This document shows, piece after piece, positions 1 through 8,778 of a DNA stretch of 64,000 nt (positions within the stretch are counted from its first letter, which is position 1; the number at the start of each line of letters is the position of its first letter). Source of the DNA: Gillisia sp. Hel1_33_143 (GTDB lineage Bacteria; Bacteroidota; Bacteroidia; Flavobacteriales; Flavobacteriaceae); the NCBI RefSeq assembly GCF_900104765.1, contig NZ_LT629737.1, forward strand, positions 620,001 to 684,000, in the 5' to 3' direction. A program made the position numbers and the translations under genes. The notes under the pieces were generated by a model. That model was not told where the DNA came from, did no database searches, and saw only the letters and a list, made by a program, of their open reading frames with translations.

Positions 1-239
1 TCTGATTTTTTATCGCTGAAAAATGCTCTTTTAATCTGAAAAATAGCATAAGCAAACATGGCTAAAAAGATCAATCCCCAGATAGCAAAGGCGTAGCCTG
101 CTGGAGTGAAGAGATTGTCATATTCTGCACTCAAACTCGCCATTGTATTCCCGTTAATGGTATACATTTGAGAGTAATAATTAACTACAATTACTAGAAG
201 GACAGAGATAAAATTTAAAATAGATAGTTTTTTGGCCAT
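1..239 (-). CDS. TspO/MBR-like tryptophan-rich sensory protein, 3' end outside window
   Basis: The ATG is at 239 and the frame stays open to the window edge, giving about 79 N-terminal residues. Seen: a first hydrophobic segment at residues 5-20, then the stretch FTPAGYAFAIWGLIFLA at about residues 44-60, which is typical of the TspO-like integral membrane family in Flavobacteriia. Members bind porphyrin-like or other hydrophobic ligands and sit in the membrane; the function here is not known. It lies just downstream of the ligase-associated repair genes in the same direction, 13 bp from the pdeM stop, so read-through from that operon is possible. The C-terminal half is missing only because the window ends. 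Confidence 0.7.
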   Translation of the reverse strand, partial: MAKKLSILNFISVLLVIVVNYYSQMYTINGNTMASLSAEYDNLFTPAGYAFAIWGLIFLAMFAYAIFQIKRAFFSDKKS

Positions 240-252
240 GGTAAGAACTTTA

Positions 253-888
253 TTAATAGACTAAAATTACTTCTTTTTTTGTTACTGCATAGATCTTGTC
301 TCCGGGCTTTGGAGATATCCAGAAATTCCCGGTAAATTCTCCAAATGCCGGAAGTATCATCTGACTATTGTTTTTATAGAAACATCTCAATTTGAGCTGT
401 TGTCTTCCAGTTCCATTCAATTTAAAACCGGGATGTAAATGTCCACAGAAATTAAAAAAACCTTCTCGTTCCTCAGGATGATGCGTAAATAAAAATTGAT
501 CAAAAATGATCTCTGAATAGATCTTAATGCCCAACACTTCATATTTTACTGAAGAAATGATATCGTGATTTCCGGCTACCAAAATTATTTCTGAAGTGAT
601 ATTTTGCAGCCAATTCTCGAAAAGATCCCACTCCATATTAAGTGAACTATGAAACAGATCTCCCATAAAATAAATCTTTTTAGGATTAAAGAACGCTACA
701 ACTTCATTTAATCTTGTAAAGTTTTCAGCAATCGCATTTTGCGGCACTGCGCTTCCATATTTTCTAAAATGAGATATTTTACCCAGATGTACATCACTTA
801 TTAATAGTATACTCTTTTCTTCCCAAAAAAGCACACCAGTAGAGTGTAAAATAACATTTTGCTCTTGTATCTGAATCTTTTCTATCAC
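253..888 (-). CDS. pdeM: Ligase-associated DNA damage response endonuclease PdeM (metallophosphoesterase)
   Basis: A calcineurin-like phosphoesterase of 211 residues, the usual family length. Metal-binding motifs are visible in order: SDVHLGK (31-37), GDLFHS (76-81), GNHD (106-109), THHP (135-138) and GHLHPG (149-154). I place the start at the GTG at 888: the frame remains open farther upstream, but that extension runs back into the helicase gene and has no homologous character. The GTG start leaves 13 bp after the helicase stop at 902, which fits translation from one transcript. The family is the last member of a four-gene bacterial DNA-repair cluster (ligase, exonuclease, Lhr helicase, phosphatase), complete here. 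Confidence 0.88.
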   Translation of the reverse strand: MIEKIQIQEQNVILHSTGVLFWEEKSILLISDVHLGKISHFRKYGSAVPQNAIAENFTRLNEVVAFFNPKKIYFMGDLFHSSLNMEWDLFENWLQNITSEIILVAGNHDIISSVKYEVLGIKIYSEIIFDQFLFTHHPEEREGFFNFCGHLHPGFKLNGTGRQQLKLRCFYKNNSQMILPAFGEFTGNFWISPKPGDKIYAVTKKEVILVY

Positions 889-901
889 GCTGCAAAAATA
901 A

Positions 902-3373
902 CTACTTTTCCCATTGTTGCAGCATTCGTTTGATGCGGTCTTCCAATTTTTCTGAAGACAATTTCTCTCGAAGTCTATCTGTAATAATAGGAAATGAAAA
1001 TGGAGTTGGTTTTTCGCAGGCTTTCCAAACAATTTGTTGAGTAGAGATTCGCTCTAAAGCCAATCTAAGCCTTCCTTCTTCCAATTGATGCTCAAAGGTT
1101 TCTCTGAAGGCTTGCAAGAATAACAAATTATCGGGCTCGTAATCTCTAAAAACGCTGAAAACCAATTGAGAGCTAGATTGCAAATGCTTACTCTTTACCA
1201 ACTTATTTGGATATCCTGTAAACACCATCCCTGCAATAACGGCTATATCTCTAAATTTTCTTCGTGCCATTTCGGTAGCATTCAAACTCTTATAAAGATC
1301 ATCCATAAGATATGCAGAAGAAAATAGATCGTTATCTAGCACTTGTTCCATATCAATTTCTTGATCTGAAAGCAATTCAAATCCGTAATCGTTAAACGCA
1401 ATGGTAAAGGAAATTGGCAACAACAAACTAATTCTATACGCCAATAAACTACCCATGGCTTCATGCACAAACCTCCCTTCAAAAGGATAGAAAATGGCAT
1501 GATATCCTTCACGGGTCTTAAAGGTTTCTATCAAAAATTCGTTTTTGGTGGGAATTATAGATTCTAGCTTTTGTCGCAATAAAATTGGTTGCAAAGCTTT
1601 CAGTTCCGGAGATTTTATAGATTTACTATTTACAGATTCTGCAGCTTCATACATTTCTGCACGTAATAATTCACTCATTTGTGCAGAAAAGGCCATTCTT
1701 CCCCCCATCCAGCTCGGCACTTTAGAATTTTTCTTTTTAGACTGCCTTACCAAAACCTGCATTCCTTTGATCTTTACTAGCTCTAGATTTCTACCTGCAA
1801 ATGTAAAAGCATCTCCGGGATTCAATTTGGAAATGAACCATTCTTCTATAGTTCCAATATATCCGCCCTTCATATATTTCACACTCAGCATGGCATCGCT
1901 TACAATAGTTCCAATTTGAAGTCTGTGGCGCATGGCAATTCCGCGATTGTTAACCTTGAATTTACCATCTTCTTCAATCTCTACTTTTTTATATTCATCA
2001 TAAGCCTGCAAACTCTGACTTCCTTTAGTAATAAAATTCAGTATCCAGATCCACTGATCTTCGCTTATACCTTGAAAACAAAAAGTAGACTTTATTTCAG
2101 GATAGATATCCTTCGGAAAAAATCCGTCAGAAACTGCAAGTGTAACCAGATATTGAACGAGCACATCAAAACTCATTAAATAGGGAATTCTATCTTCCAC
2201 CACCGTTTGAGAAACTGCTTTTTGAAGGGCTGCAGCTTCTATTAACTCTATGGCATGCGTTGGGAGAAAATAGATCACACTTTCTTTTCCGGGTTGGTGG
2301 CCACTTCTCCCCGCTCTTTGAATAAAACGTGCTACTCCCTTAGGCCCTCCAATTTGAATAATCGTCTCTACAGGTGCAAAATCTACTCCAAGATCTAAAC
2401 TGGAAGTACAAACCACCGCTTTTAAACTTTCATTTCTAATTGCTTCTTCTACCCATAGCCTGGTTTCTTTATTTATACTTCCATGATGCATGGCGACATC
2501 TCCGGCAAATTCAGGATATTTCTGCATTAATTTCTGAAACCAAAGTTCACATTGAGATCTCGTATTGGTAAAAAGCAGCGTAGTTTTAGAATTATTGATA
2601 ATTGGAACAACCTCATCTATCAAGTGCAATCCCAAATGCCCACGCCAAGGAAATTTTTCCATTTTCTCTGGAATTATAGATCTTACGGAGATCTTTTTGT
2701 CCAGTTTTGCTCTTATTAATTCTGAATTTTTAAAAGCTTCAGATTCCGGGCCCAATAAAACTTCTCGCGCTTGCTGAAGATTTCCAATGGTTGCTGAAAT
2801 TCCCCAGATCTTTAATCCTTTTGAAATTGTTTTAAGCCTAGATAATCCTAATTCCACCTGAACTCCGCGTTTGGTTCCCAAAAGTTCATGCCACTCATCT
2901 ACCACAATAGCATTTAGATCTTTAAAGGTCTTATCATAACCTTTAGAAGATAAGAGTAATTGCAAACTCTCCGGAGTGGTTATTAAAAGATCTGGCATGC
3001 TCTTTTTCTGAGCTGCACGCTCTTTCATAGAAGTATCTCCAGTTCTAATTCCCACCGTTAACGACGTCCCCATTTCTTCTGCAAATCTTCTTGCAGATTG
3101 CTCGATCTCTACAGAAAGTGCGCGCAACGGAGTGATCCAAATGGCTTTGAGGCCTTTTCTATGTTTAGTTTTATAATCGGGATTTTGCTTTATATAATCC
3201 AATACTATCGGAATCCATAAAGCATAGGTTTTCCCACTTCCGGTAGGTGCATTTAGAAGTCCGTTCTTAGCTTGTAAAAAAGCCTTCCAGGTTTGTTTCT
3301 GAAATGCAAATGGTTTCCAGTTTTGTTGCTCAAACCAGTTTTCAGCTAAATTATAAAGTTCGGTTCTGTTCAT
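902..3373 (-). CDS. Ligase-associated DEXH-box helicase (Lhr-type)
   Basis: Superfamily 2 DNA helicase of 823 residues. Walker A is PTGSGKT at about 43-49, the Walker B box is the DEXH variant DEWH at 159-162, motif III is SAT, and the C-terminal RecA lobe ends in QRAGRSGH. The C-terminal part matches the Lhr-associated winged-helix and core domains. Lhr helicases are ATP-driven 3'-5' translocases on single-stranded DNA, preferring RNA:DNA hybrids, and bacterial ligase-linked members act in DNA repair. The gene sits between the ATP-dependent ligase (40 bp upstream) and the phosphoesterase PdeM (13 bp downstream), all on the minus strand, so an operon is likely. Confidence 0.92.
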   Translation of the reverse strand: MNRTELYNLAENWFEQQNWKPFAFQKQTWKAFLQAKNGLLNAPTGSGKTYALWIPIVLDYIKQNPDYKTKHRKGLKAIWITPLRALSVEIEQSARRFAEEMGTSLTVGIRTGDTSMKERAAQKKSMPDLLITTPESLQLLLSSKGYDKTFKDLNAIVVDEWHELLGTKRGVQVELGLSRLKTISKGLKIWGISATIGNLQQAREVLLGPESEAFKNSELIRAKLDKKISVRSIIPEKMEKFPWRGHLGLHLIDEVVPIINNSKTTLLFTNTRSQCELWFQKLMQKYPEFAGDVAMHHGSINKETRLWVEEAIRNESLKAVVCTSSLDLGVDFAPVETIIQIGGPKGVARFIQRAGRSGHQPGKESVIYFLPTHAIELIEAAALQKAVSQTVVEDRIPYLMSFDVLVQYLVTLAVSDGFFPKDIYPEIKSTFCFQGISEDQWIWILNFITKGSQSLQAYDEYKKVEIEEDGKFKVNNRGIAMRHRLQIGTIVSDAMLSVKYMKGGYIGTIEEWFISKLNPGDAFTFAGRNLELVKIKGMQVLVRQSKKKNSKVPSWMGGRMAFSAQMSELLRAEMYEAAESVNSKSIKSPELKALQPILLRQKLESIIPTKNEFLIETFKTREGYHAIFYPFEGRFVHEAMGSLLAYRISLLLPISFTIAFNDYGFELLSDQEIDMEQVLDNDLFSSAYLMDDLYKSLNATEMARRKFRDIAVIAGMVFTGYPNKLVKSKHLQSSSQLVFSVFRDYEPDNLLFLQAFRETFEHQLEEGRLRLALERISTQQIVWKACEKPTPFSFPIITDRLREKLSSEKLEDRIKRMLQQWEK

Positions 3374-3413
3374 ATTTAATTCTCCAGATGGAATTTTGGA
3401 GTAGATAAAACAA

Positions 3414-5006
3414 CTACGGTATTAATGCCTTAAGATCTTCTACAGTATTGGCCTCTTCAATTTTTTTGTCTTTTCTCCAGCGTAAGATTCGTGGAAAACG
3501 AGTAGCCACCCCACTTTTATGTCTGCCAGATGCCGCTACTCCTTCAAAAGCGATCTCAAAAACATGATGCGGCGTAACGCTTCGTACCGGACCAAATCTA
3601 TCCAGTGTGTTTTTCTTGATCCAAGCATCTACTTTTCTAAATTCTTCATCGGTAAGGCCGGAATAAGCTTTTGCAAAAGTAACCAGTTCCTTTTTTTCTT
3701 CATCCCAAAGTCCGAAGGTGTAATCTGTAAAAAGGTTTGATCTTCTTCCATGACCCCGCATTGCATAAGTGAGCACCGCATCTATAGTTAAAGGATCTAC
3801 CTTCCATTTCCACCAATCTCCTTTTTTTCTACCCACCAAATAAGGTGAATCCAATCGCTTCAGCATTAGGCCTTCAGATCGTTCTTCTCGTGCACGATCT
3901 CTTTCTATTGCTACTTCTTCCCAGGAATTAAAAGATATTTTTTCTGAAAGATGTAGCGGAATATCTTCATTTTTCACTTTGCTATAAAGTTCTTCCAAGA
4001 TCTTTCTTCGTTCCGAAAATGCTAATTCTCGAACATCTTTTCCTTCCCATTCTAAAATATCATACGCCTTTAAAATAACAGGTGTTTTTTTTAGCAAGGC
4101 TTTAGAAACTGTTTTTCTACCAATTCTGGTTTGCAGATCATTAAAAGTTCCTATTTCATTATCTGGAAAGGGTAAGATCTCGCCATCTAACACAGTTCCG
4201 TTAGGCAACGTACCCACAAAAGCTTGAAATTCAGGATATTTATCTGTAACCAGTTCTTCTCCTCTACTCCATACAAAAAGTTCATTATTTCTAACGATCA
4301 CCTGACTTCTAATTCCGTCCCATTTGTGCTCTGCACTCCAATCTGAAACATCTCCCAAATCTTTAACATCATTCTCCACAGCATACGCGAGGTAAAAAGG
4401 ATAAGGTTTAGACAAATAATCTTCTTCATTTTCTTGTAAAATCAACTGATCAAAAGAAATTTTACTTGGCTCCCAGTTTCCCATGAGTTTGTAAGCCAAA
4501 ATATCCTCATCAATTTCTGTAGCTTTTGAAAGCGCACGAGTCATTAATTTCTGGCTTACTCCAATTCTAAAACTACCAGTGATGAGTTTACTAAAAACAA
4601 AGCGTTCGTAATAATTAAGATCTCTCCAATTGCTGAACAGATATTCTTTCTTTTCCTCATCAGATTTTTTCTTCAACTCGATGATCTCTTGCAAGAATTG
4701 AGTTAGACTTTTATCTGAAGAGGAACTGGAGGCAGGAACTATAAGTGCAATAGTTTCAGCAAGATCTCCAACAATATGATACGATTCCTCAAAGAGCCAC
4801 GCGGGAATATTTGCCAATTCTGAAGCCCATTGTCTTAACAAAGTAGTATTTACAGGGCGAGGTGGTCTTCTGTGAGACAGTATTGCAATAGCCCAAACCT
4901 TATCTTTTGGAGCTGCAATTTTAAAATAATGCGTGAGCGCTTCTACCTTTAAGGTGGTTTTGTTAGTGCTATCTAAGGTTCTTATTAATTCTGCAAATTG
5001 TTTCAT
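3414..5006 (-). CDS. ATP-dependent DNA ligase, LigB/Lig1-like, ligase-associated repair cluster
   Basis: A 530-residue protein. It has an N-terminal DNA-binding domain, then the nucleotidyltransferase domain with the adenylation motif KWDG (Lys228 the predicted AMP-accepting lysine), motif III DGEILPF, motif IV EGLMLK and motif V WWKWK, and ends with an OB-fold. It joins nicks in DNA using ATP, separate from the NAD-dependent housekeeping LigA. Its ATG overlaps the stop of the upstream exonuclease gene by 4 bp (ATGA), which indicates translational coupling. Nothing is odd in length or motifs. Confidence 0.93.
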   Translation of the reverse strand: MKQFAELIRTLDSTNKTTLKVEALTHYFKIAAPKDKVWAIAILSHRRPPRPVNTTLLRQWASELANIPAWLFEESYHIVGDLAETIALIVPASSSSSDKSLTQFLQEIIELKKKSDEEKKEYLFSNWRDLNYYERFVFSKLITGSFRIGVSQKLMTRALSKATEIDEDILAYKLMGNWEPSKISFDQLILQENEEDYLSKPYPFYLAYAVENDVKDLGDVSDWSAEHKWDGIRSQVIVRNNELFVWSRGEELVTDKYPEFQAFVGTLPNGTVLDGEILPFPDNEIGTFNDLQTRIGRKTVSKALLKKTPVILKAYDILEWEGKDVRELAFSERRKILEELYSKVKNEDIPLHLSEKISFNSWEEVAIERDRAREERSEGLMLKRLDSPYLVGRKKGDWWKWKVDPLTIDAVLTYAMRGHGRRSNLFTDYTFGLWDEEKKELVTFAKAYSGLTDEEFRKVDAWIKKNTLDRFGPVRSVTPHHVFEIAFEGVAASGRHKSGVATRFPRILRWRKDKKIEEANTVEDLKALIP

Positions 5007-6028
5007 GATATCACCTCCTGCTCATTTTTAGTTTCCAATTCGCCTAATTCTCCTTCATATTGAGTGGCTTCTGTTCTTGCATCATATCCCTGTTCCGTTA
5101 GATATTTTGAGAAAATATCAGAATAACCATGTGTACAAATTACTTTTTCACAACCTGTAGCTTTTATAGAAGTAAGTAATCCTTGCCAATCACAATGGTC
5201 TGACAATACAAAACCTTTATCTAAAGCTCTTCTTCGTCTTGCACCTCGAAAAGCCATCCAACCACTTGCAGAAGCGGTTACATACGGTACCATTTTCCGT
5301 ATCCAAGTAGTTCCTTGTGCACTTGGAGGTGCCAAAACTATATTTCCTTTAAATTCTTCTTTTTTAGTATCTCTAGTAATTCTGATGGTTTCCGGAAGTT
5401 CTAACATAGGCCGAATCACTTCTGTCATATTCTCTATAGCACCATGCGTATATATCTTCCCTATAGAAGGATCTAAAAATTTTAGAAGTCGTTGTGCTTT
5501 CCCTAGGGAATAACCAAATAAGATAGAAGTTCGCCCATCTTCTCTATTTTGCTGCCACCAGTTATTAATATCATTCATTACGAGATCTTGCGGTAACCAC
5601 TTAAAAGCTGGCAGACCAAAAGTACATTCCGTAATAAAACTATGGCATTTAACTGGCTCGTAGGGTACTGCTACTCCATCATCTTCGGTTTTATAATCGC
5701 CTGAAAAAACCCAAACCTCTCCCTTATATTCTACTCTTATTTGTGATGAACCTATAATATGACCGGCAGGGTGTAATGAAAATTTTACATTATTAATTAC
5801 AAAAGATTCATCCCAAGCTTTTCCTGTTACTTGAATGTCACCCAACGTATGCTTAATGATGGGCACATTGGTGTGATGCGTAATATATTGTTTGTGGCCC
5901 CAACGAGAATGATCTGCGTGCCCATGAGAAATGATTGCTTTATCTACAGGTCTCCACGGGTCTAGATATACATCTGCCTCTGCACAGTAAATTCCCTTAT
6001 CATTAAATGCTAGTAATGGCGGTTTCAT
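5003..6028 (-). CDS. Ligase-associated DNA exonuclease (beta-CASP metallo-beta-lactamase fold)
   Basis: A 341-residue member of the metallo-beta-lactamase / beta-CASP family, related to mRNA 3'-end processing and SNM1 nucleases. The zinc-binding motif SHGHADH is at 34-40, with a second histidine region (LHPAGHIIGSSQI) and the conserved FSGDY. I start it at the ATG at 6028: the upstream in-frame codons add a short stretch with no family resemblance. Known for the family: 3'-5' exonuclease acting with the ligase, helicase and phosphatase. It is the first gene of the repair operon and overlaps the ligase by 4 bp. Confidence 0.9.
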   Translation of the reverse strand: MKPPLLAFNDKGIYCAEADVYLDPWRPVDKAIISHGHADHSRWGHKQYITHHTNVPIIKHTLGDIQVTGKAWDESFVINNVKFSLHPAGHIIGSSQIRVEYKGEVWVFSGDYKTEDDGVAVPYEPVKCHSFITECTFGLPAFKWLPQDLVMNDINNWWQQNREDGRTSILFGYSLGKAQRLLKFLDPSIGKIYTHGAIENMTEVIRPMLELPETIRITRDTKKEEFKGNIVLAPPSAQGTTWIRKMVPYVTASASGWMAFRGARRRRALDKGFVLSDHCDWQGLLTSIKATGCEKVICTHGYSDIFSKYLTEQGYDARTEATQYEGELGELETKNEQEVIS

Positions 6029-6157
6029 ATCTTTCTCTCTATTTATAATGAAAATTAGCAAATTACAGGAGTAACCTAAAACGATTAAGAAAAGATTAGC
6101 TTCTGTTTGCTATATAATTTTTGCAAAAATTTGATATAACATCCACTACCTATTACC

Positions 6158-6165
6158 TATATTTG
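6158..6165 (+). promoter_or_regulatory. Candidate -7 promoter box for the TerB-like gene
   Basis: The sequence TATATTTG fits the Bacteroidota -7 consensus TAnnTTTG and lies 21 bp before the ATG at 6187. I did not find a well-spaced TTTG at -33, so only the -7 half is supported. Confidence 0.45.
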
Positions 6166-6186
6166 TGCGGTAAAACTTATTAAAAT

Positions 6187-6612
6187 ATGTCATTTTCAGA
6201 TTTGTTTGGCTCAGGAGAGCACTTGAGAAATTTAGGCCATTTTGCGGCTATTGTAAACTTAGCAGCCGTAGATGGTGAAATTAATGAGCGCGAAGAAGCT
6301 CAATTAATGAGATTTGCTCGAAAGCTAGATATTAGCGAAGAAGAATATCTAAAGGTTATAAAAAATCCTTCTTCTTTTCCTATTCAGCCGCCTAATGATT
6401 TTGAAAGAAGATTGGAAAGATTACATGACCTTTTTACAATCATCTTTTCTGATCATATAATAGATGATGAAGAAGCAGACCTAATACAGCGTTATGCAAT
6501 AGGACTTGGTTTTTCTTCTGAAGCTTCAAAAGAAATAATCAATAGGTCTATCCAAATCTTTAGCGGACAGTTAAATTTTGAAGATTACAGATACCTTTTA
6601 GAAAGAAAGTAA
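6187..6612 (+). CDS. TerB-family (tellurite resistance-like) protein
   Basis: An acidic helical protein of 141 residues. It has the family pattern of an early AAxxLAAVDGEIxxRE segment (about 21-37) and a second acidic turn HIIDDEEADLI (about 94-104), which in TerB form paired metal-binding helices. There is no signal peptide, so it should be cytoplasmic. TerB-like domains occur in stress and surveillance proteins; the substrate is unknown here. It stands alone between a divergent repair operon and the convergent fbp gene, whose stop lies 8 bp away. Confidence 0.7.
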   Translation: MSFSDLFGSGEHLRNLGHFAAIVNLAAVDGEINEREEAQLMRFARKLDISEEEYLKVIKNPSSFPIQPPNDFERRLERLHDLFTIIFSDHIIDDEEADLIQRYAIGLGFSSEASKEIINRSIQIFSGQLNFEDYRYLLERK

Positions 6613-6620
6613 TTATTTAA

Positions 6621-7631
6621 TTACTCTTCATATTTGGCCATAAATTCTTCAGCTTTTTCTACCATCGTAGTACTTCCACAAAAGAATGGAACTCTTTGGT
6701 GTAATTCTGAAGGATTTAGGTCCATTATTCTACTGTAACCATCTGTTGCCTTTCCACCGGCTTGCTCTACAATAAAAGCCATCGGGTTACATTCATATAA
6801 CAATCTTAATTTTCCAGATTCAGATTTTGAACTTTTAGGATAAATATAAATCCCTCCTTTTATCATATTTCTATGAATATCACTTACCATAGATCCAATA
6901 TATCTTGAAGTATATGGCCTATTGTCTTTTTCTTCCTGACAGTATTTGATATAATCCTTCACTCCCTGAGGGAAATGCACGTAATTCCCTTCATTTATAG
7001 AATATATATTTCCAGTCTCAGGAATTTTCATATCCGGATGAGATAAATACCAAGACCCAAGAGCAGGATTCAAGGTAAATCCATTTACTCCATTTCCAGT
7101 GGTATATACTAACATAGTAGATGTACCGTAAATAATATATCCAGAAGCTACTTGCTTATTCCCGGGTTGTAAAAAATCTTCAATAGTTACCGGACTTCCA
7201 ACTGGAGTTACTCTTCTATAAATAGAAAAGATGGTTCCCACAGAAACATTTACATCTATATTAGAGCTTCCATCTAAGGGGTCTATTAAAACAACATATT
7301 TGTTCTTGTTATCTTTATTACAACCTTCAATGGTAATAAAATCGTCATTTTCTTCAGAAGCAATTCCACAAACAATCTCTCTATTGGTAAGGGTTCTTAT
7401 AAAAGTCTTATCTGCATATACATCCAGTTTTTGCTGCTCTTCTCCTTGGATATTTGTTTCTCCAAAGGCACCAATAATGTCTACTAAACCGGCTTTATTT
7501 ACCTCGTGATTTACCACTTTCGCAGCCAATCTTATAGAATTTATTAATCGTGAAAGTTCTCCTGAAGAATATGCGAAATCTTGCTGATTTTCAATAATAA
7601 ATTCACCTAAGGTTTGATTCTTTGTAGCCAT
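6621..7631 (-). CDS. fbp: Class 1 fructose-1,6-bisphosphatase
   Basis: A 336-residue enzyme hydrolysing fructose-1,6-bisphosphate to fructose-6-phosphate in gluconeogenesis. The metal and phosphate motif [10 protein letters not shown] is at about 117-126, and the C-terminal [11 protein letters not shown] is conserved. Length and start (ATG at 7631) are normal for the family. It is transcribed alone and converges on the TerB-like gene. Confidence 0.96.
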   Translation of the reverse strand: MATKNQTLGEFIIENQQDFAYSSGELSRLINSIRLAAKVVNHEVNKAGLVDIIGAFGETNIQGEEQQKLDVYADKTFIRTLTNREIVCGIASEENDDFITIEGCNKDNKNKYVVLIDPLDGSSNIDVNVSVGTIFSIYRRVTPVGSPVTIEDFLQPGNKQVASGYIIYGTSTMLVYTTGNGVNGFTLNPALGSWYLSHPDMKIPETGNIYSINEGNYVHFPQGVKDYIKYCQEEKDNRPYTSRYIGSMVSDIHRNMIKGGIYIYPKSSKSESGKLRLLYECNPMAFIVEQAGGKATDGYSRIMDLNPSELHQRVPFFCGSTTMVEKAEEFMAKYEE

Positions 7632-7722
7632 TTTATGGGGTATAATTTTTAAGACAGCGTAAAAATATTCAAATTTTTAGTTACTACAACGTTTTCGGAA
7701 AATATATAAGCATCAGGTTCCT

Positions 7723-7730
7723 TATTTTTG
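7723..7730 (+). promoter_or_regulatory. Candidate -7 promoter box for first GNAT gene
   Basis: TATTTTTG fits TAnnTTTG and ends 16 bp before the ATG at 7747, with the divergent fbp start about 90 bp away. The -33 element is not clear. Confidence 0.45.
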
Positions 7731-7746
7731 AATATATTAACATACT

Positions 7747-8223
7747 ATGGAATATAACATCAGACCAGCAAAAAAAGAAGATCTCCCGCAGATCTTAGAT
7801 TTGATAAAAGAATTGGCAGCATTTGAAAAAGAACCAGATGCTGTAGAAGTTGATCTAAACACTCTTGAAGAAGAAGGTTTTGGTGAAAACCCTTTATTTA
7901 ATTGTTTTGTAGCAGAAGTTGAAAATAAGATCGAAGGAATGGCTTTAATCTATTTTAGATTTTCTACCTGGAAGGGCAGAACAGTTCATCTAGAAGATCT
8001 TATTGTAAGAGAGCACATGCGTGGTACAGGATTAGGAAGTGCTTTATATAAAAAAGTAATAGAATTCGCGGTTGAAAAAGGAGTTAAACGCACAGAATGG
8101 GTAGTATTAGATTGGAATAAACCTGCAGTAGAATTTTATCAACGCAGTGGAGCTACAGTTTTTGATAACTGGAATACTGTACAAATGGATGAAAGTGCTA
8201 TGAAGAAATTTGTAAAACACTAA
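7747..8223 (+). CDS. GNAT family N-acetyltransferase, SSAT-like (copy 1)
   Basis: A single GNAT domain of 158 residues. The acetyl-CoA loop is REHMRGTGLGSALYK (about 90-104), preceded by the strand HLEDLIV. The sequence pattern (AAFEKEPDAVEV near residue 30 and YFRFSTWKGRTVHLEDL) resembles the spermidine/thialysine acetyltransferase group, but substrate cannot be read from sequence. It is a close paralogue of the next gene: long blocks, including YFRFSTWKGRTVHLEDLIV, are identical, so this is a tandem duplication. Confidence 0.85.
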   Translation: MEYNIRPAKKEDLPQILDLIKELAAFEKEPDAVEVDLNTLEEEGFGENPLFNCFVAEVENKIEGMALIYFRFSTWKGRTVHLEDLIVREHMRGTGLGSALYKKVIEFAVEKGVKRTEWVVLDWNKPAVEFYQRSGATVFDNWNTVQMDESAMKKFVKH

Positions 8224-8275
8224 GGTATCTAGGCAACTATAGGAACGCATTAACAGGTTTATAAAAATCAATTAC

Positions 8276-8283
8276 TAAATTTG
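8276..8283 (+). promoter_or_regulatory. Candidate -7 promoter box for second GNAT gene and lysC
   Basis: TAAATTTG matches TAnnTTTG and ends 19 bp before the ATG at 8303, in the 79-bp gap between the two acetyltransferase genes. It suggests that the second copy, with aspartate kinase behind it, has its own promoter. Confidence 0.45.
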
Positions 8284-8302
8284 TAACAAACCAAAAAACA
8301 CT

Positions 8303-8776
8303 ATGGATTATACTATAAGAGAAGCCGAAAAGAAAGACATGCCACAGGTTCTTGAACTTATAAAAGAACTTGCTGCTTACGAAAATGCATCAGATCAGGT
8401 AGAAATAGAAATTTCAGATCTTGAGAAAGAAGGATTTGAGGAAGGAAATTTTAAATGCTTTGTTGCAGACGTAGAAGGAAAAATTGAAGGTATGGCCTTG
8501 GTGTACTTCAGATTTTCCACCTGGAAAGGAAGAACCGTGCATTTAGAAGATCTTATTGTAAGAGAATCTATGAGAGGAACCGGCCTTGGTGGAGCCTTAT
8601 ACCAAACGGTAGTAAAATATGGTCATGATAATGGCGTTAGAAGAGTAGAATGGGTGGTTTCTGAAGGAAACAAGAATGCCATTGAATTCTATGAAAATAC
8701 TGGAGCAGATATCAAGAAGAATTGGTACACCGTACATATGGATGAAACCGGGATTAAGAAAAACATTACAAAATAA
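8303..8776 (+). CDS. GNAT family N-acetyltransferase, SSAT-like (copy 2)
   Basis: A 157-residue paralogue of the preceding gene. The acetyl-CoA-binding motif is RESMRGTGLGGALYQ and the shared block around YFRFSTWKGRTVHLEDL is retained. The copies diverge at the C-terminus, where the residues that follow the EWVV strand differ (LDWNKPAVEFYQ in copy 1, SEGNKNAIEFYE here), so they may no longer share a substrate. Its stop lies 2 bp before the aspartate kinase start, which points to co-transcription. Confidence 0.85.
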   Translation: MDYTIREAEKKDMPQVLELIKELAAYENASDQVEIEISDLEKEGFEEGNFKCFVADVEGKIEGMALVYFRFSTWKGRTVHLEDLIVRESMRGTGLGGALYQTVVKYGHDNGVRRVEWVVSEGNKNAIEFYENTGADIKKNWYTVHMDETGIKKNITK

Positions 8777-8778
8777 AT

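Noticed and set aside
889-1032. A longer PdeM starting inside the helicase gene
   Set aside because: The extra 48 codons are the helicase gene read in another frame.
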